NCBI GenBank assembly: GCA_943736015.1
Contig: OX031060.1
Span: 24,505,231-24,569,230 of the forward strand
Direction: 5' to 3'
Origin: Tridacna crocea
Lineage: Eukaryota > Mollusca > Bivalvia > Cardiida > Cardiidae
DNA: 64,000 bases
This document shows, piece by piece, positions 1 to 10,369 of this stretch (positions are counted from its first letter, which is position 1; every line of letters starts with the position of its first letter). A program made the position numbers and the translations under genes. The notes under the pieces are model-generated. The model searched no databases. It was not told the DNA's origin and saw only the letters and a list, made by a program, of their open reading frames with translations.

Positions 1-877
1 GTGCAATTCTAGAATTGTCCAGTACAATTCCAGAATCAGTGGACAAAGTAGGAATTCTTGTTTTGTGTAGGATAATTCTGAAATTGTTCTGATTCTTAAT
101 TTGTGCCGAATATATATAAATTCTTTCTTTCTGTTTGTAAAGCTTCAATGTTTGTCCTCTTTTACTCAGTTACAGTTTATTCTAGTGATTTATTATCTGT
201 GTATATTCAAAACTTGCTTTTTTTTAGCTTTTTGTTTGATGCTGACACATTTTACAGAGACAGATGCTTTTTGGATATTTTAGCTGGCCAGTTATCATTT
301 ACCTTGTTTGATAGATGATTAGTGACTCTCCTTATTTCTGCTATGGGCAAAAGGCCTATTACGAGGCCTCGTACCTTTTCCTACCTGCTGTTTGTCAAAA
401 AGAAAATGCTGGCTGCAGTACACGAGAACGTCAAATGATAACATTGAATCTATTAGTGCTGTGACGTAGTAGACAGGACTACTGTTTGCAAATTCCAACA
501 TTATATCATTGGAGAGTAAGATTGCTCATTCTGAACATGTTTTCATATTTAGATGTAATAAACTTTTCCAGTAATGATGATAAATGAATCAGTGATGATC
601 AGCCTGTGTTGCTGTTTCTGCTTATGGTGTCGATAAACTTACTTTTTTCAAGCCTAGAATGGGGACAAAACAATCAAGTGAATAAAGGGTCGAATGATCA
701 CGTAGTGTTAATATCACTAACATGTCACTGCGGAGATTTACGACGAAAATTTCGCTAATCGTCAGCAATCATTGATGTAAACAAACAGATAATGTGCCGT
801 AGTAGGGTCTGCTCTATGATTCAGCCCGCTCATGGCTGATCACTGTTTTGGCGATGGTTATGTGGGAAAACAGGCAG
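1..877. other. No gene seen (3' intergenic flank)
   Basis: AT-rich, with only short open frames without recognisable similarity. No repeat family of the rest of the window is clear here. Confidence 0.6.
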
Positions 878-995
878 TGGCTCAGGAAGAATCTTGAGCA
901 AAGTGCTGGTAAAAGAAATTCCAGGAATGCATGGAAAGGTGCTCTGGACCCCCATGATGCAACTGAAATAATGTTGAAAAGAGTGTTTCATACCG
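878..995 (+). mobile_element. SINE fragment (3' part)
   Basis: The stretch with GCTGGTAAAAGAAATTCCA followed by GCATGGAAAGGTGC and AATAATGTTGAAAA matches, on the opposite strand, the distal part of the tRNA-derived SINE at 12232-12487. No A or B box is left. Confidence 0.6.
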
Positions 996-1106
996 TTCAA
1001 TAAATAGATAATTCTTAATCATCTGACATACTTTTAGACTTGTCTTTGTTGATAGTATTTGATGACGGAAACTAGCGCGTTTCAAATGATGAATCAAGGC
1101 CTGCAG

Positions 1107-1287
1107 TCAACAACCATTCTTGAGAATATTCTCAGTCTTATGTTCTAAGATTTTCTAATTTGTAAGAAACACAACTTCTGATTGGCTAAAGTGAATTCAG
1201 TTTAGCCAATCAGAAGTTGTGTTACTTTAGAATATAGAAAATTCTGGAGAATAAGACAAAGAACGTTCTTAAGAATGGTTGGTGAAT
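1107..1287. mobile_element. Palindromic foldback MITE, copy 1
   Basis: Nearly the whole 180 bp folds back. The left arm runs CAACCATTCTTGAGAATATT through CTTCTGATTGGCTAAA; the right arm is its reverse complement, ending AAGAATGGTTGGTGAAT. It has no coding capacity. A second copy follows 19 bp later. Confidence 0.85.
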
Positions 1288-1305
1288 ACTGGCCCATGGC
1301 TCGTT

Positions 1306-1486
1306 ATTCACCAACCATTCTTGAGAATATTCTTTGTCTTATTCTCCAAGGTTTTCTAATTCATAAGTAACATAACTTCTGATTGGCTAAACCAAATGGT
1401 TTACCGAATCAGAAATTGTGTTATTTACAAATGTAGAAAATTCTGGAGAATAAGACAAAGAAAATTTTTAAGAATGGTTGGTGAAT
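1306..1486. mobile_element. Palindromic foldback MITE, copy 2
   Basis: Same family as the copy at 1107-1287, with ends ATTCACCAACCATTCTT and AAGAATGGTTGGTGAAT. The arms meet around a short spacer near 1395. The two copies sit side by side. Confidence 0.85.
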
Positions 1487-1561
1487 ACAGACCCAGAAAT
1501 GTTATTAGATAAGAAGAAAACCATGCTTGCCAGCATTTCATCTGTTCACCACAATGTTCTT

Positions 1562-1813
1562 TTAGCTCATTACCAAACCAACACATTTTAGGTTTGTCCA
1601 AATCGAAAGCTTTTGCAGATGACAAAATAAAAGAAAAATTGAAATTTGTTTTGTGAAGGGTTGAAAACATTGTGGGAAAAAGAGAAAATGCTGGTTACCA
1701 GCATTTTCTCCTTTTCCCACAATGTTCTCAGGGTCGTTAAAATTTTTTAAGTGTTTTCTAGAAGCTTATTTCTAGGGGTCGTCAATAGTAGGGATTGTGT
1801 GGTAATGGGTTAA
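1562..1813. mobile_element. TTAA palindromic MITE, copy 1
   Basis: Right end GGTAATGGG-TTAA; left end decayed to TTAG-CTCATTACCA. The core at about 1668-1724 is the family palindrome (CATTGTGGGAAAA...TTTTCCCACAATG). A fragment of another core lies just left of it (1520-1560). Confidence 0.8.
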
Positions 1814-1862
1814 AAAACCTTCTTCAGGGTAGAAAAAGTGTAGAATTTTTTTTTCAAATCAT

Positions 1863-2087
1863 TTAACTTTTTACCAAACCACAAAATTTTGGACTAGTCA
1901 GAATTGAAAGCATTTGCAGATGATAAAATGTGACTCAAATACTGAAAATTGCTTTGGGAAGTACAGAAAACATTGTGGGAAAATGAGAAAATGCTGGTTC
2001 TAAGCATTTTCTCCTTTTCCCACAATGTTTTCAAAAGGCCTCTTTCTCAGTGTCGATAAAAGTCTGGATTGTTTGATAAAGAGTTAA
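1863..2087. mobile_element. TTAA palindromic MITE, copy 2
   Basis: Flanked by TTAA on both sides. The core at about 1970-2028 is the family palindrome with a few mismatches at its centre. Confidence 0.8.
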
Positions 2088-2115
2088 ACTGTCTGAGTGA
2101 CTATGGTTTTTATAT

Positions 2116-2345
2116 TTAACTCTTTAACAAACAACAAAATCTTAGACTAAGCCAAATTGAAAGCATTTGCAGACATGAATTTCCGTGTGGCTAAAATGAT
2201 GGAATTTGTCTTTAAACAGGGTAGGACACATTGTGGGAAAAAGACAAAATGCTGGAAACCATTATTTTCTCCCTTTCACACAATGTTTTCAAAAGGCTTC
2301 TTCCACAGGGTCATTATAACCTGGGATTGTGTGGTAAAGAGTTAA
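2116..2345. mobile_element. TTAA palindromic MITE, copy 3
   Basis: TTAA at both ends. Core arms at about 2229-2285 are more diverged than in the neighbours. Confidence 0.78.
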
Positions 2346-2369
2346 ACTATCTGATTGTCTATAATTACC

Positions 2370-2598
2370 TTAACTCTTTACCACACAAGAAAATTTTAGA
2401 CTGGTCCAAACTGAAAGCATTTGCAGACGACAAAATAAAGGTGACTCAAAAATAAAAATTTGTTCTGGGAAGGGTAGAAAACACTGCGGGAAAAGGAGAA
2501 AATGCTGGTTACCAGCATTTTCTCCTTTTCCCACAGTGTTTTCAAAAGGCTTCTTTCTCAGGGGCGTCAAAAGTAGGGATTGTGTGGTAATGGGTTAA
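2370..2598. mobile_element. TTAA palindromic MITE, copy 4
   Basis: TTAA-CTCTTTACCA at the left and GGTAATGGG-TTAA at the right. The core is well preserved around GCTGGTTACCAGC. It is the fourth copy within about 1 kb. Confidence 0.85.
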
Positions 2599-2935
2599 TA
2601 GAATAAACTAGAGCTGTCACTGAATGTGACTCAATACCCCCGCCACTGCTTTGACTGTAACAGGCAATTATTTGTACACAGATGGACACATGGACGGACA
2701 GGCTGATTCCAGTGCACCCCCCAAAACATTTGTTTTGCGAGGGTATAATAAATATAGTCTATAGAATAAACTAGAGCTGTCACTGAATATTACTCAATAC
2801 CCCCACTACCGCTTTGGCTGAAACAGGCAATTATTTGTACACAGATGGACACACAGACTGACACACAGATGGACAGGCTGATTCCAGCGCACCCCCGAAA
2901 ACATTCGTTTCGCTAGGATATAATAAATATAGTCA
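2597..2935. repeat. Tandem duplication of a ~165-bp unit
   Basis: Two copies starting AGAATAAACTAGAGCTGTCA and ending GGGTATAATAAATATAGTC (second copy: GGATATAATAAATATAGTC), with an internal GATGGACACA run. Function unknown. It looks like a repeat-element tail. Confidence 0.8.
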
Positions 2936-3143
2936 GACAAAATACCATATATATTATTTTCAAGCCGATTTTATTGTATCAGAAGCAATTCTTATAATTC
3001 AAAATATGCAAGATTTCAATCCCGGTTATGAAATAATTCAATAACATTATTAAAGACAGAGAGTCTACGTCAAGATATATATTCAATATTCATCATCATT
3101 AGCAAAATAAGCAAGTCCTAACCATTCAAAAGCTTCAAATCAT

Positions 3144-3378
3144 TTAACCCATTACCACACAAACCCTACTTTTCATGTTCCTGGAAGAAAAGCCTTTAAA
3201 AAAAAAAAACATTGTGGGAAAAGGAGAAAATGCTGGTAACCAGCATTTTCTCCTTTTCCCACAATGTTTTCTACCCTTCACAAAACAAATTTTAACTTTT
3301 CAGTCACTTTTATTTTGTCGTCTGCAAATGCTTTTGATTTGGACAAGTCTAAAATAATGTCGTCTGGTAATGAGTTAA
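3144..3378. mobile_element. TTAA palindromic MITE, copy 5
   Basis: TTAA-CCCATTACCA left and GGTAATGAG-TTAA right. Core with central GGTAACC. Confidence 0.85.
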
Positions 3379-3607
3379 AACTTCACTTAAGCAGACTGCA
3401 CAAATCAAGATTCAACTACAAACAAAGTGCAGTCTGATAAAAGAGCTTCACTGTCTGTTTTTTTAGTACTCTGGCAGAATATGACACTCATTTGGTCTTT
3501 TTTCTTTGACTGCAGAATGGTTCATTTAATTATCATATATATCCAACACTAAAGAAGCTAAGTGGGGACTATACAGACATGAAAGCATGAATCTTATAAG
3601 AAACAAA

Positions 3608-3795
3608 TTAACTCTTTACCAAATGACAAAATTTTGGCAAGTCCAAATTGAAAGTATTCGCAAATGACAAAATAAATGTGAATCAAAAATTGAAATTTTA
3701 TTTGGCATGGGTAGAAAACATTGTGGGAAACGGAGAAAATGCTGGTTACCAGCATTTTCTTCTTTTCCCACAATGTTTTCAAAGGCTGATCTTCT
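3608..3795. mobile_element. TTAA palindromic MITE, copy 6 (right end missing)
   Basis: Left TTAA-CTCTTTACCA and core with GGTTACC are present. The right flank stops after AAAGGCTGATCTTC without the terminal repeat. Confidence 0.75.
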
Positions 3796-4088
3796 ATCAA
3801 CACCATTAAGCAACAATATTCAAGCTAATATGTCATATTTTCAACTCTTCAAACTTCTTAATGTGTCAGTAACTGTTGCTGTGTGCAACAAATTTAAATT
3901 CAAGTCATAACACAACAACATATTTCTGACAATACACTTAAAAAAAAATCATAAGAAAGCAAACTATATTTTACTCCACAAAATTAAATTCAACATATTT
4001 TGCTATGCGATACAGATGCAAAAATATAGATGTAAAATTAACATGTTTAAATCTGCAAACCATTCACTGTATCAGGTGCAATATACCC

Positions 4089-4264
4089 AGAGCTCCAGAT
4101 AAGAGGGAGTGATGGTATTCTAATGTCATTGCTTCTCTTCAAAACCCTATGTTGTTGGTACTCATTAGCATCGTCTCAATGAGTACCCACAACATAAGGT
4201 TTTGTGGAGAAAAATTAATATTTTCAATTCAGAAATCAAAATGACTCCCTCTATCTGGAGCTCT
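4089..4264. mobile_element. Foldback MITE of a third family
   Basis: Ends AGAGCTCCAGATAAGAGGGA and TCCCTCTATCTGGAGCTCT are inverted repeats. Inner arms also pair (GTACTCATT / AATGAGTACC and AAAACCCTATGTTG / CAACATAAGGTTTT). 176 bp, non-coding. Confidence 0.82.
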
Positions 4265-4942
4265 GATAAAATAGAGTAAACTTAAACCAATAAAGCAAAA
4301 CACTATGTACATGATACGCATATGACCCATGCTCTGTGAAAAGGAGGCTGCGCAGGTTGACCTGGACCAGAACTCTTCCCTTTTGGGTTAATTTTCCGTA
4401 TGTCCATGGACCAATTTAACCCATGATTAAGTTGATTGTTAAAAATAGTGGCCATTATGGATCAATAATTATCTGACAACTTGGTAAGTATAACACATCA
4501 CAGAGATACATTAAGCCCCCTTTTATCACAGCAAAACAAAATTGTTTTTCTTATAAAAAATTTAAGGTGAAATTTGACATTTTCATGAAAGCCAACTAAA
4601 CAATTAATAATTCATCTATGTGTGCCACATAGTCAGTTAATAACACAAAACCTTGTTCAGATGGTACCAATCATTATTTTTCATGCTAAAAATGAAACAT
4701 GCTACAATCCAAAAACAAGTTAAACAATCATTAACAGAAATATCAAAACACATAGGAATCTCCATGTATGTAGAGTGCAGAGATATCCTATCTCTAAACC
4801 ACAGTTGTTTCCTTGAAGTTATTTGTACAGATTGGTGAATTAAACAAAAAAAAAAAAAAAAGCAGAAAGGGAAAAAAATCTGGTTACACAATAATATTTT
4901 TCAAACATAAAAAGATGTCTTTGAAACATTTAACTTGAAACA
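4265..4942. other. No gene seen
   Basis: 3' flank sequence. A short repeat fragment with GCAGGTTGACCTGGACC near 4350 is related to the hairpin at 7498-7546. The open frame at 4637-4891 on the minus strand has no recognisable similarity and includes a poly-T run. Confidence 0.55.
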
Positions 4943-5162
4943 TTAACCCCTTATCAACAATCCCAAGCTTTAACAACCTTCTGGTACAAGGCCTTTGAAA
5001 ACATTGTGGTAAAAGGAGAAAATGCAGGAAACCTGCATTTTCTCCTTTTACCACACTGTTTTCTACTCTCTCAGAAACAAATCCCATTAAGAAAGGAATA
5101 TTTGATATAGTAAATTCTTTCAAATTGGACAAGTCCATTTTTTCTATCTGGTAAAGTCTTAA
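4943..5162. mobile_element. TTAA palindromic MITE, copy 7
   Basis: TTAA-CCCCTTATCA left and CTGGTAAAGTC-TTAA right. Diverged core (TTGTGGTAAAAGGAGAAAATG) with both arms. Confidence 0.8.
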
Positions 5163-5434
5163 TCAAGCAAAAGAAAAAATCAAAATCAAGCAATTCTTAC
5201 TTATAAACACAAACAAACAAAAAATTATGTCACCCTATTTACACCACAAAGTTTTTCCGTTTGTCATTGTTACAATAGAAGTTCATGTGTCTGGTAAAGT
5301 GTTAATCAAGCAAAAGAAAAAATCAAAATCAAGCAATTCTTACTTATAAACACAAACAAACAAAAAATTATGTCACCCAATTTACACCACAAAGTTTTTT
5401 CCGTTTGTCATTGTTACAATAGAAGTTCATGTTT
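5148..5434. repeat. 143-bp direct tandem duplication in the 3' flank of the RNF213-like gene
   Basis: Two nearly identical copies, each starting CTGGTAAAG and running through AAGCAAAAGAAAAAATC to GTTCATGT, 143 bp apart. The first copy starts with the end of the TTAA MITE at 4943-5162. It lies immediately downstream of the stop and so is probably in the 3' UTR. No clear polyadenylation signal was assigned. Confidence 0.85.
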
Positions 5435-5491
5435 TAGAGTAGGTCACTAAGAAAAATAACATACAGAAGGGACATATCATTGTCTTCTAGT

Positions 5492-5657
5492 CTAAAACTT
5501 CTGGTCACCTGTTTGTTTTTCATACAGCGCACTGTAAGCTGTAATCCATGTGTGAACGCTGTTTTTCAGGAGAATGGAACCTGGAAAACCTTGTAGTATC
5601 TGTAAAACTGTGGCTCTGTCCTGTTCATCACTGTAGGCCATTAGCCAATCACACAGC
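5492..5657 (-). CDS. RNF213: RNF213-like exon W (last coding exon, stop TAG)
   Basis: 54 residues and a TAG stop at 5494..5492: L-C-D-W-L-M-A-Y-S-D, then V-L-Q-I-L-Q-G-F-P-G-S-I-L-L and W-I-T-A-Y-S-A-L. It corresponds to the last segment of RNF213 (L-R-D-x-L-V-x-Y-M, the F-P-x-x-I-L-L motif, a Trp near the end). The acceptor is TGTTACAG/G. The first base completes a Lys codon begun in exon V. It is the natural C-terminus by comparison with vertebrates. Confidence 0.86.
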
Positions 5658-5786
5658 CTGTAACATATAACATCATAATTACTCCTTTTTCATGTATGAA
5701 GCTTGCAAGCAAATTCTCTGCCTGTAAAGACATTCTTATACTTTTAAGTTGAAGACCACACAATCCAGTGTTTTAATGATTGTTAT

Positions 5787-5890
5787 TAGAATCCTTTCAA
5801 AAAACTTTGTGGAAAAAAGACAAATGCTAGTAACCAGTATTTTCTCCTTTTCCCACGATCTTTCCTATTCTAACATAGACAAATTCTGTG
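5787..5890. mobile_element. TTAA MITE remnant, copy 8
   Basis: Core-like GCTAGTAACCAGTATTTTCT followed by CCTTTTCCCAC, both termini lost. Lies in the intron between exons V and W. Confidence 0.65.
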
Positions 5891-6080
5891 CAGTTTGATC
5901 TTAATCTACACTGTCCACAAAAAAGGCAGTGAGTCATGCTTTGAAGAAGACAAAGAGAAGATAAAGTATACAGAAGATATTTTTTTTTTCTCGGTAAAAC
6001 ATCGAAATATATTTCATCTCCTGAACACCTTTGGTAATATTTTCATGAGTGGCAAAGCAGTAGTTTTTTTTCATTGCGTA

Positions 6081-6286
6081 CCCCCTCCGCATAGCAATGC
6101 ATTACAGTATTACATCAAGCATGAAAAATGTAAGGTAAATGACGTCAAATTTCCATCTGGTTGTGAGTCACACGTATTTTACCCCTCCACATAGCAATGC
6201 ATTCCAGTATTATGTCAAGCACGAAAAATGTAAGGTAAATGATATCAAATTTCCATCTGGTTGTGAGTCACATGCATTTTACCTAG
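6081..6286. repeat. ~103-bp direct tandem duplication
   Basis: Two copies of ACCCCTCC-x-CATAGCAATGCATT through GGTTGTGAGTCACA in the last intron, differing at a handful of positions. Confidence 0.85.
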
Positions 6287-6406
6287 GTAACTAGAAGATA
6301 AAGATTGGTATTTTCACTGGTCGTAACAATGAAATATCGAAAAATATTTCACGGATAATTCTTGATAACCAACCAGAAAGCATGAAAGAAATCATATCAT
6401 TCTTAC

Positions 6407-6606
6407 TTTGAATTGGAAATGTCAGCAAAATCTTCATCATCTCTATTTTCTTTCACTGTGACTTTAAGTAGGATAAATTCATGAAGTGTGGCAACTAGAT
6501 CACTCAGTTTGTCTATACTGATTGTCCTCATAAACTCTCTGAACTCTGTAACCATGTCTTCTGCTAAAAACTCTTGAAATTTTGGGCCAACACTTTCAAA
6601 TATGTT
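6407..6606 (-). CDS. RNF213: RNF213-like exon V (penultimate)
   Basis: 66 codons: N-I-F-E-S-V-G-P-K-F, then L-A-T-L-H-E-F-I-L-L-K-like sequence (V-A-T-L-H-E-F-I-L-L-K) and an acidic stretch E-N-R-D-D-E-D. The L-H-E-x-I-L-L-K motif is conserved close to the C-terminus of RNF213. The acceptor is CTTTACAG/AAC and the donor TTCAAA/GTAAGA, ending in phase 2. Confidence 0.88.
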
Positions 6607-6748
6607 CTGTAAAGTAGAACACACATGTAAGAGACATGCTCCAGCAAAACAGGGCTTAACGTATTTCCTTGATCTATGATCCCCAGCAGGTCATCATATA
6701 TGTATGGATGCATAAAAATCTATTTTCTCTAACAACTGACTGACAAAA

Positions 6749-6976
6749 TTGAGCTCTTTACCACACAAACAATTTTTAGACCAGTCCAAATTAAAAACAT
6801 TTGCAGACAACAAATAGATGTGAATCAAAAATTGAAAGTTGATTTGGGAAGGGCAGAAAACATTGTGGGAAAAGGAGAAAATGCTGGTAACCAGCATTTT
6901 CTCCTTTTCCCACAATGTTTTCAAAAGGCTTCTTTACAGGGTCGTAAAAAGTTGTCATTTTGTGGTGAAGGGTTAA
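6749..6976. mobile_element. TTAA palindromic MITE, copy 9 (perfect core)
   Basis: The core at 6861-6917 is a 57-nt perfect palindrome with a single unpaired central A, 28 bp per arm. Right end GGTGAAGGG-TTAA, left end decayed to TTGA. Confidence 0.87.
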
Positions 6977-7092
6977 TGAGGTTCACTAGTTCTATGACAA
7001 GTTGAAAATTTACCAAAAGCAAAATGCTTTGCAGATGCATTAAGCCCTCTTTTCAGACCGTGGCTCACACACATGTATTCTTGAGATATTCC

Positions 7093-7327
7093 TTAACCCT
7101 TTACCAAAAAATCCCTGGTTTTTACGACCATGAGATGGAAGCCTTTTGAAAATATTGTTGAAAAAGGAGAAAATGCTGGTAACCAGCATTTTCTCTTTTT
7201 CCAACCATGTTTTCCACATACATGTACCTAGAAACTAATTGGAACTTTTGAGTTGTGTTTATTTTGTTGCCAGCAAGTGCTTTAAATTTGGACCACCCTA
7301 TAATTTTGCCGTTTGGTAAAGAGTTAA
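7093..7327. mobile_element. TTAA palindromic MITE, copy 10
   Basis: TTAA-CCCTTTACCA left and GGTAAAGAG-TTAA right. Intact core with central GGTAACC. Confidence 0.85.
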
Positions 7328-7497
7328 AACATTTGAGCCATGCCCTGGCACTATGGAGATTAATGTATCTCCGTGATTATTATACCAAGCATACATCACC
7401 TAATTATGGATCCACAGAAATAAATTTTGTCCAACAACCGACCGAGTTATGAGGTATACTGGTTCTTTGAGATACAGAAAATTATAGTGAAAAGCTT

Positions 7498-7546
7498 TGG
7501 TCCAGGTCAGCCTGCAAGAAATGTGCAGGCTAACCAGGGTCCATAC
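7498..7546. repeat. Hairpin repeat fragment
   Basis: GGTCCAGGTCAGCCTGCA and TGCAGGCTAACCAGGGTCC pair with a short loop. It is flanked by sequence also found near 4330-4380 and 7040-7070, so it is probably part of an interspersed element. Confidence 0.6.
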
Positions 7547-7808
7547 TTTTCACAGGTGCATTTAGCCCCCTTTTTACAGAGCATTGTTCACTTATTTTGT
7601 AAACAAATAAACAATGTATTGTACCTATTGGTAGAAATCAGGATTAACATATCAAAAGTTCAGGCATGTAATGCAGAGTTACTTTTGTAAAATATCCTCT
7701 TGTGATAATACATGTTTATGTAATGGGTACTATGTGACAAAATAAAGTTCAGCATGAAAAAGAATTTTGAAAAATGACAAATAACTGTCAGAGTATCTAT
7801 AAATGCAC

Positions 7809-8037
7809 TTAACTCATTACCACACAATCCCTACTTTTGTTGCCCCTGAGAAAGAAGCCTTTAGAAAACATTGTGGGAAAAGGAGAAAATGCTTGTAACC
7901 AGCATTTTCTCCTTTTGCCACAATGTTTTCTACCCTTCACAAAACAAATTTCAAATTTTCAGTCACTTTTATTTTGTCCCCTGGAAATACTTCCAATTTG
8001 GACCAGGTTAAAACTTTGTTGCTTGGTAATGGGGTAA
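7809..8037. mobile_element. TTAA palindromic MITE, copy 11
   Basis: TTAA-CTCATTACCA left; right end decayed to GGTAATGGG-GTAA. Core with GGTAACC and one arm mismatch (TTTTGCCAC). Confidence 0.82.
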
Positions 8038-8164
8038 ATGGGATTTCATGCTTTGTCATGCCAGCCAAAGGTAAATAACGTTCAATAACGTTATGGCTGA
8101 GAGTCCCCAATGGTATCAAACCAAAGTTTTCTATATACACAATTATGCTTTACACAGTGAGGGG

Positions 8165-8226
8165 TAAGTGCAAGACTATTGCAAGAGCATATACATCATA
8201 TATGCACTTACAATAGTCTTGCACTA
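8165..8226. repeat. Isolated inverted repeat (hairpin)
   Basis: AGTGCAAGACTATTG and CAATAGTCTTGCACT are exact reverse complements around a ~30-nt loop that itself pairs partly (GCATAT/ATATGC). Lies in the intron between exons U and V. Confidence 0.8.
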
Positions 8227-8821
8227 ACTTCTTGACATGGTGTTAAATTGATACAGAAAATATTACACAGAGTTGTATTCATGAGTTAGATAATGCCCAA
8301 ATTTTACTCAGACCATAGGTATACAACAGAAGAATTACACAGGGATGTAGAAAAAATAAAATTTCATTGGTAACTCTGGTTTCTTCCATAATAGAACCAT
8401 AAGGGCAAATAAAAATGAATCACACACCAATCTCATTGTTTCTGGTGTTATGAGCATGGCACATAGTTGAGCATTATAATTAGAATAGCATCAATCTTTA
8501 CTTTTTTAAATAAAACATTGGATGTTTATCATTCAGATGTGATGTTATTTGCAAGAGCATGAAAAATGGTTGGACTATGTCTGTACAAAATGCATGAGAT
8601 TGTTAAATACATTTTCTGTCAAAGAGTGCCATTTCAATGTTACATTTTAGTATGATACCATTCCACCATCGAGTGTTTTTCTTCCAACAGTTGCCAATTA
8701 GAACAGTAACACCTTGTAATGCGACTTTAAAAATACTATCTTGTTTTAGAAATTCTATCATGTGGTATATCTTTTTGTTTTTATTGTATTGCATTATAAT
8801 GTCACTTTAACAGCTACTGTC
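8227..8821. other. Intronic, no exon or clear repeat seen
   Basis: Intron between exons U and V. The minus-strand open frame at 8603-8794 has no recognisable similarity. Confidence 0.5.
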
Positions 8822-9046
8822 ATATCATGGCTGTAAATCCACCAAGACATGTGTTCTCTGGCTTTCTCACACCAGTACCGATACAACTTTCTTTCCATGT
8901 CACTGACTACTTTTCTCACATGCATCACATGTGAGAAGCAAATAATTGCCTGAAAGAAAGTTTGCCTCATTCAGGTATCAAACCCAAAATCAGGTCATGA
9001 GTTGGACACTCTAACCATTGCGCTACCTAGCTTGGCTGGTACATCG
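8822..9046 (-). mobile_element. tRNA-derived SINE
   Basis: On the minus strand a tRNA-like head has A box TAGCGCAATGGTTAGAGT and B box GGTTTGATACC, followed by a body with AAAGTAGTCAGTGACATGG and TGTGAGAAAGCC shared with copies at 13.4, 36.3 and 38.8 kb. It lies 170 bp from exon U. Confidence 0.8.
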
Positions 9047-9217
9047 ATAAAATAGAAAACAAGACTTTTGGCAGGCACTATGAATTGCTTCTTTACATTT
9101 ATATATATCTGAAATCAAAATTCATATACAAAAAAAATAATGTGGCAAAAGGTCATCCCAATGATTTCATTACTTCATACCCTGAACCAGCACAAGGAGT
9201 TGTGTAGAATCACTTAC

Positions 9218-9316
9218 CTGAATAGGTTGTTTATGTTCAGCCATCTTTTTTGACTTTTCAAGGGCCAACAGAAGCCACAATGATTTAATATGTCTGAAAA
9301 AACAGGATTGTCTGGC
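9218..9316 (-). CDS. RNF213: RNF213-like exon U
   Basis: 33 codons: A-R-Q-S-C-F-F-R-H-I-K-S-L-W-L-L-L-A and K-S-K-K-M-A-E-H-K. It matches the L-K-H-T-I-A-L-W-Q-F-L region near the C-terminus. The acceptor is TTTTTTGCAG/GCC with a strong pyrimidine tract and the donor ATTCAG/GTAAGT, phase 0 at both ends. Confidence 0.84.
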
Positions 9317-9920
9317 CTGCAAAAAGGAACAAAAACAAGTAGATGCATAAAGCTGTGAACTGTTTTTATGACCAAGCAATAATTATTCACTAAACATGGA
9401 AGTTCAGCATGAAACGGTTATGAAATAGCTGAATTCATTTTCACCATTTGCCTGATACAAAGCTGTTGTAAGCTTGCCAAGACATGGTCCATCTTTCTCC
9501 CCCCATAAAAAGGGATAAAACTGCTATTCTAACTGAAACTATTACTCATTCTTACAACATGCTTGGTTAGAAGTATTCCATAATGTAACTCAATCTTGAT
9601 TGCTTTGAAAAAATCCTCATTCATACATGTATCATTAAACTGCAAGGTAGAAAAAAAGCAGTAAGAATCATTCTGTCATTTTATGTTGTGATCACATGGA
9701 GACTTTCTAAAAACATTTACACTCTACTATGTCCTCTGCTGTTTGTGTGATTAAAATCAGCATCTACTGTGTATTTAACTCTGAACTAAACTAGCCATGA
9801 AATTGCAAAACAATATTTTTAAATTTCTGCTATTTCTAGGCTAGTTCATTTCATCAGTTCAACTCAAGCAGTCTTCTCTCTATATATCAAAGCTAAAAGC
9901 TGTCTTATTATAGTCACAAG
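9317..9920. other. Intronic, nothing recognised
   Basis: Intron between exons T and U. No open frame or repeat I can name. Confidence 0.5.
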
Positions 9921-10158
9921 ATACATATAAAGAAGCCAGTGTTTATTTTCTATGGCATCAAGCACCTTTTTATCTGTGTGATCTGATGTATCTTTTACTT
10001 GGCATTTGCGCAACACTGTACCCTAGCCACTGTCTGTCGATACATATAAAGAAGCCAGTGTTTATTTTCTATGGCATCAAGCACCTTTTTATCTGTGTGA
10101 TCTGATGTATCTTTTACTTGGCATTTGCGCAATACTGTACCCTAGCCACTGTCTGTCC
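9921..10158. repeat. 119-bp direct tandem duplication
   Basis: Two copies from ATACATATAAAGAAGCCAG to CCACTGTCTGTC, differing by one base in the part compared (GCGCAACAC versus GCGCAATAC). The near identity indicates a recent event or an assembly artefact. Confidence 0.9.
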
Positions 10159-10369
10159 CCCAATATAAATATTGTAGAAACAATATACACTCTGTTTAAA
10201 GAACTTAGCTCAGGTAAAATTCGAAATCATAAACCTTGCCTGGATTACTTACCCTGTAGCCATGACCTTAGTGTATACATCACCTCTAGAATACAGACCC
10301 TGAATATCACAAAATGAGCTACCAGCTCACCTAAAAACTATAGCAGACTTCAACCATATTCTGTATAAG

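Noticed and set aside
5100..5491. Polyadenylation signal of the RNF213-like gene
   Set aside because: No convincing AATAAA on the minus strand close below the stop; sites farther down lie in repeats, so none was called.
8822..9046. True tRNA gene
   Set aside because: A and B boxes are present but the cloverleaf is not intact and the sequence continues into a SINE body shared with other copies.
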